Part shown: positions 6,773 through 9,008 of the stretch, piece after piece
How positions within the stretch are numbered: position 1 is the first letter of the stretch
Layout: every line of letters begins with the position of its first letter
Assembly: GCA_964385195.1 (NCBI GenBank)
Contig: CAYLOC010000140.1
Span: 1-9,008 of the forward strand
From: CAYLOC01 sp964385195
GTDB lineage: Bacteria > Actinomycetota > Actinomycetes > Propionibacteriales > Nocardioidaceae
Reading direction: 5' to 3'
Length of the DNA stretch: 9,008 bases
Made by a program: the position numbers and the translations under genes
Notes under the pieces: model-generated
Seen by the model: only the letters and a program-made list of their open reading frames with translations
Database searches by the model: none
What the model was told of the DNA's origin: nothing

Positions 6773-7906
6773 TCAGCCCAGCCCTTCACGTGGATACGGG
6801 AAGCCGGTCGGCGGCTTGAGGGTGGTGTCAACGTAGGACCGCAGGCACGCGTCCGTCGCGGCGTACCCCCAGTTCACCAGTCGCCGCCGCAGCACCAGGT
6901 CGGTCCTGGCCAACCGGGTCGGCGTCCGTGCCAGCACCATCGTCTTGTCGTGTGGGCACGGCAGCGTCCCGGCTTCGGCGGGAAACTCGGCACGGTCGGT
7001 GTTGATTGCCCAGAACCCGCCGTTGCGGCGGTGCGATGCCAGCAGGCCGACGACCTGGCGGCGACGGAGTCGGCGTACCTCCACGTCGATGGTCTGCAGC
7101 ACCCGCAGCGTTCCCCGGACCCAGTCGCGGTGGGGCTCCTTCGGTTCACCGAAGGTGCCGCCGCCGTCGCTGACGAGCACGGTGTGACAGTTCTTCACCA
7201 CCGGCTCCAGCCCGAGGTTGTCGTACACACCGCCGTCGGTCAGCGTGAACTCGGTGTCGGTCCCGGTGGGCGTCAGCAGGCTGGGGGACAGGAACGGCGG
7301 GAACGCTGAACTGGCCGCGACCGCGTCCGCCAGCAGCAGCCGGGGATGGTCGATCGCCGGGGTACGCCAATCGCGCATGTAGGGCTTGGAGAACCGCCAC
7401 AAGGCACCGTTGGACAGGTTCGTCGCGCAGAAGATGAACCGCGGTCCGTGCTCGTCATCGGGAAGGTCCTGCAGCGTGGCACCGTGGAACAGGTACCTGT
7501 CGTAACGGGCGCTGACCTTGCGTGCGATCCGTCCAGGCCACAGCCCGGTCAGCACCGACCAGACATCGATGGTGTGCCCGGCGAGGTCGATCACCGGCCG
7601 CTCCACCAGCTCGTCGAACCGGTCTGCGACACCGTCGGGGCCGAACGCAAGGTCACGCCACACGACTCCGAGCAGACCGGCGACGATGGAGCCGCCGGAG
7701 ACCGAGGACACCCGGGTCACCTGGTGCAGCCAGCCGGTTTCGTTCAGCCGGCGCAGACCTCCGACGTGGAAGAGCATTGCCCGGTATCCACCACCGGACA
7801 GGCACAACCCCACACCGTCGTCGGGCCCTTTGCCGTCGACATCGAGGGTGTCGAGATCATCGCCGGCACGGGCGGGAGGAGGAAAGGACAGCGGTACGTC
7901 GGTCAT
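6773..7906 (-). CDS. patatin-like phospholipase
   Basis: This 377-residue serine lipase homologue hydrolyses acyl esters in the families studied, often membrane phospholipids. The oxyanion loop is SGGGYRA (37-43), the nucleophile elbow is SSVSGGS with Ser70, and the dyad Asp is D224 in TLTDGGVYDNLG. The second half, from about residue 262, contains a basic stretch (VRRLRRRQ, 277-284) and GGFWAINTD, then RLVNWGYAATDACLRSY near the end. Similar tails occur in actinobacterial patatins. The first position of the GxSxG elbow is Ser instead of Gly. There is no signal peptide or transmembrane helix, so it would act on the inner face of the membrane. The ATG has GAGGGG (7912-7917) 5 nt upstream. It is the first gene of the five-gene minus-strand run. 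Neighbouring CHAT protease suggests activation by cleavage or complex formation, which is inference. Confidence 0.93.
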   Translation of the reverse strand: MTDVPLSFPPPARAGDDLDTLDVDGKGPDDGVGLCLSGGGYRAMLFHVGGLRRLNETGWLHQVTRVSSVSGGSIVAGLLGVVWRDLAFGPDGVADRFDELVERPVIDLAGHTIDVWSVLTGLWPGRIARKVSARYDRYLFHGATLQDLPDDEHGPRFIFCATNLSNGALWRFSKPYMRDWRTPAIDHPRLLLADAVAASSAFPPFLSPSLLTPTGTDTEFTLTDGGVYDNLGLEPVVKNCHTVLVSDGGGTFGEPKEPHRDWVRGTLRVLQTIDVEVRRLRRRQVVGLLASHRRNGGFWAINTDRAEFPAEAGTLPCPHDKTMVLARTPTRLARTDLVLRRRLVNWGYAATDACLRSYVDTTLKPPTGFPYPREGLG

Positions 7907-7968
7907 GACGGCCCCTCGGTGCTCAGCCGGTGACTGCGGCCAGGATGCCGTCGCCCGGTGAGGATCTC

Positions 7969-7974
7969 ATCGTA
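7969..7974 (-). promoter_or_regulatory. candidate -10 box for the patatin-CHAT-MBL operon
   Basis: TACGAT is the only clear TANNNT match on the minus strand upstream of the patatin start, 62 nt away, which leaves room for the GAGGGG ribosome binding site in a leader of about 55 nt. The -35 region is weak (TGTCGT at a 17-nt spacing), so an activator or alternative sigma factor may be needed. Confidence 0.3.
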
Positions 7975-8006
7975 AGTGCACCTGCCACCGGACGACAGCA
8001 CAATCG

Positions 8007-8045
8007 CTGAACTGCTCAGTCCGCCGGTCGCTGCGGTGACTGGCG
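8007..8045. promoter_or_regulatory. inverted repeats in the divergent spacer, candidate operator
   Basis: The 194-bp spacer (7907-8100) holds no gene. Two symmetric elements are visible. CTGA-ACTGC-TCAG lies at 8007-8019. CGCCGGTC-N8-GACTGGCG lies at 8022-8045 with 8-bp arms and one mismatch. Both lie between the two predicted -10 boxes. A 9-bp direct repeat, CGGTGACTG, also occurs at 7928-7936 and 8034-8042. Together they suggest a binding region for a regulator of the patatin operon, the peptidase gene or both. Chance symmetry in GC-rich DNA cannot be excluded. Confidence 0.3.
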
Positions 8046-8086
8046 CGTTCCGCTCCACCCACGAAACAGACCCGTCCTCACTTTGG

Positions 8087-8092
8087 TAGCCT
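8087..8092 (+). promoter_or_regulatory. -10 box for a leaderless iminopeptidase transcript
   Basis: TAGCCT matches TANNNT and ends 8 nt before the GTG at 8101. This is the spacing seen in leaderless actinobacterial genes, and it explains why no Shine-Dalgarno precedes the start. The -35 region is not evident. Confidence 0.5.
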
Positions 8093-8100
8093 CAGCCGCT

Positions 8101-9008
8101 GTGTCCGACCCTGCACCGGTGCACTCCTCCGGGATGCTGGCCGTCGAAGGCGGCCACGAGATCTACTGGGAGGAGTCGGGCAAGCCCGACGGCATCCCGG
8201 CGGTGTACCTGCACGGCGGGCCGGGAAGTGGCCTGGGCGCCGGCGGCTATCGCGGGAGGTTCGACCCGGCCCGGTTCCGCATCATCGGCCTTGACCAGCG
8301 CGGCTGCGGCCGGTCCTCACCACACGTCACCGCGCCCGGTTACGACCTGACCCAGAACACCACGGCGCACCTGATCTCCGACATCGAAGCGCTGCGTCAG
8401 CACCTCGGTGTCGACCAGTGGCTGGTGAACGGTGTCTCCTGGGGCTCGACCCTCGCCCTGGCCTACGCCGAGGCGCATCCGGACCGCGTACTGGGCATCG
8501 TGTTGATGGCGGTGACGACGACCAGCCGCTGGGAGGTGGACTGGATCACCGAGACCGTCGGCGCGATCTTCCCGGAGGCATGGGACCGCCTGGCCAACCA
8601 CGCCGAGAACGCCGGTATCGGCTACCACCGTGGTCACGGGCGCCTGATCGAGGCGTACGCCGACCTGATGAACCATGCCGACCCGGCGGTACGAGACGCC
8701 GCGTCCCATGCATGGGCGGACTGGGAGGACCAGCACGTCTCGATCGGCGCCGGCGGCGTACACCGGGACCCGCGGTGGGACGACGCCGAGACACGGCACG
8801 TCATCTCCACGCTGGTCACCCACTACTGGGCCCATGACGCGTTCTGCAACCCGCCGATCCTCGACCGGACAGACCGATTGCGGGGTATCCCCAGCACGTT
8901 GATCCACGGTCGTCGCGACGTCAGCGGCCCCGTGGTCACCGCGTGGCGGCTGCATCGCGCGTGGCCGGACAGCGAGCTGATCGTCGACGAGGGCGAGGGC
9001 CACGGCGG
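8101..9008 (+). CDS. pip: proline iminopeptidase-type alpha/beta hydrolase (runs off right edge)
   Basis: 302 codons are open from the GTG at 8101 to the window end. The protein matches the peptidase S33 prolyl aminopeptidase family, cytosolic enzymes that release N-terminal proline from peptides. Landmarks are HGGPG (38-42, oxyanion hole), LDQRGCGRS (64-72), the nucleophile elbow G111-V-S113-W-G, the acidic position D273 in HGRRD, and the catalytic His301 in GEGHG at the very edge. A complete triad is therefore visible, and perhaps only 10-20 C-terminal residues are missing compared with the usual 310-320. The elbow reads NGVSWGS where the commonest form is GGSWGS, a small change. Starting at GTG gives the normal N-terminus (about 12 residues before the first strand). 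It is divergent from the patatin operon. Other S33 substrates cannot be excluded. Confidence 0.9.
   Translation, partial: MSDPAPVHSSGMLAVEGGHEIYWEESGKPDGIPAVYLHGGPGSGLGAGGYRGRFDPARFRIIGLDQRGCGRSSPHVTAPGYDLTQNTTAHLISDIEALRQHLGVDQWLVNGVSWGSTLALAYAEAHPDRVLGIVLMAVTTTSRWEVDWITETVGAIFPEAWDRLANHAENAGIGYHRGHGRLIEAYADLMNHADPAVRDAASHAWADWEDQHVSIGAGGVHRDPRWDDAETRHVISTLVTHYWAHDAFCNPPILDRTDRLRGIPSTLIHGRRDVSGPVVTAWRLHRAWPDSELIVDEGEGHG

Noticed and set aside
5624..7309. Long plus-strand open frame of about 560 codons opposite the CHAT and patatin genes.
   Set aside because: It is an antisense shadow produced by high GC. Its product is low-complexity (Arg, Ser, Ala, Thr rich) with no recognisable domain, while the minus strand encodes two proteins with intact catalytic motifs.
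3205..7906. Assignment of the patatin/CHAT/MBL cassette to CBASS or Avs1.
   Set aside because: CBASS needs a CD-NTase and Avs1 needs a large STAND NTPase with a protease. Neither is encoded here, and the flanking genes are fully accounted for by aat, fpg and the iminopeptidase.
8317..9003. Minus-strand open frame opposite the proline iminopeptidase gene.
   Set aside because: The plus strand encodes all S33 peptidase motifs in order across the same bases; the minus frame shows no family.
1..9008. Search for tRNA or rRNA genes, CRISPR arrays, insertion sequences, integrases and att-like repeats.
   Set aside because: Almost all bases are covered by coding sequence. No regularly spaced repeats, transposase or integrase genes, or tRNA-like sequence were seen in the short spacers, so there is no direct sign of recent mobility.

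Overview
The window is high-GC DNA from an actinomycete-like bacterium (Actinomycetota). The evidence is the strongly G/C-ending codon use, several GTG starts, TANNNT -10 boxes placed so close to start codons that transcripts would be leaderless, and protein types common in that phylum. These are a single-domain rhodanese, an actinobacterial-type Fpg/Nei glycosylase and a compact Aat. I cannot name a genus.

Layout from left to right. A minus-strand pair comes first: a rhodanese-like sulfurtransferase (129-470), then the first 40 codons of a zinc-ribbon protein that leaves the window at its left edge (1-120). Divergent to this is a plus-strand stand-alone protein related to the C-terminal half of cobalamin-independent methionine synthase (561-1616), of unknown substrate. 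A near-perfect 18-bp palindrome (497-514) lies between them. From 1634 to 7906 five minus-strand genes lie head to tail with gaps of only 3-25 nt. In transcription order they are a patatin-like phospholipase, a large CHAT (caspase-like) protease-domain protein, a ComEC-type metallo-beta-lactamase-fold hydrolase, aat (leucyl/phenylalanyl-tRNA-protein transferase) and a divergent Fpg/Nei DNA glycosylase. Across a 194-bp divergent spacer, a plus-strand proline iminopeptidase-type alpha/beta hydrolase starts at 8101 and runs off the right edge.

The most interesting object is the patatin / CHAT / MBL cassette (3205-7906). It contains a lipase that could attack membranes, a caspase-like peptidase with intact His and Cys positions, and a soluble metallohydrolase of the kind that acts on nucleic acids or nucleotides. 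All three are transcribed together with almost no spacing. This looks like an immune or programmed-death module, although no cyclase, STAND ATPase, TIR domain or reverse transcriptase is present to class it with CBASS, Avs or a retron. The assignment to defence is inference from domain content. The families themselves are visible in the sequence.

The cassette reads directly into aat and fpg, which are cellular protein-degradation and DNA-repair functions. This may be simple proximity, because a possible promoter sits in the MBL-aat junction. It could also be meaningful, because Aat builds N-degrons on basic N-termini of the sort proteolysis can expose.
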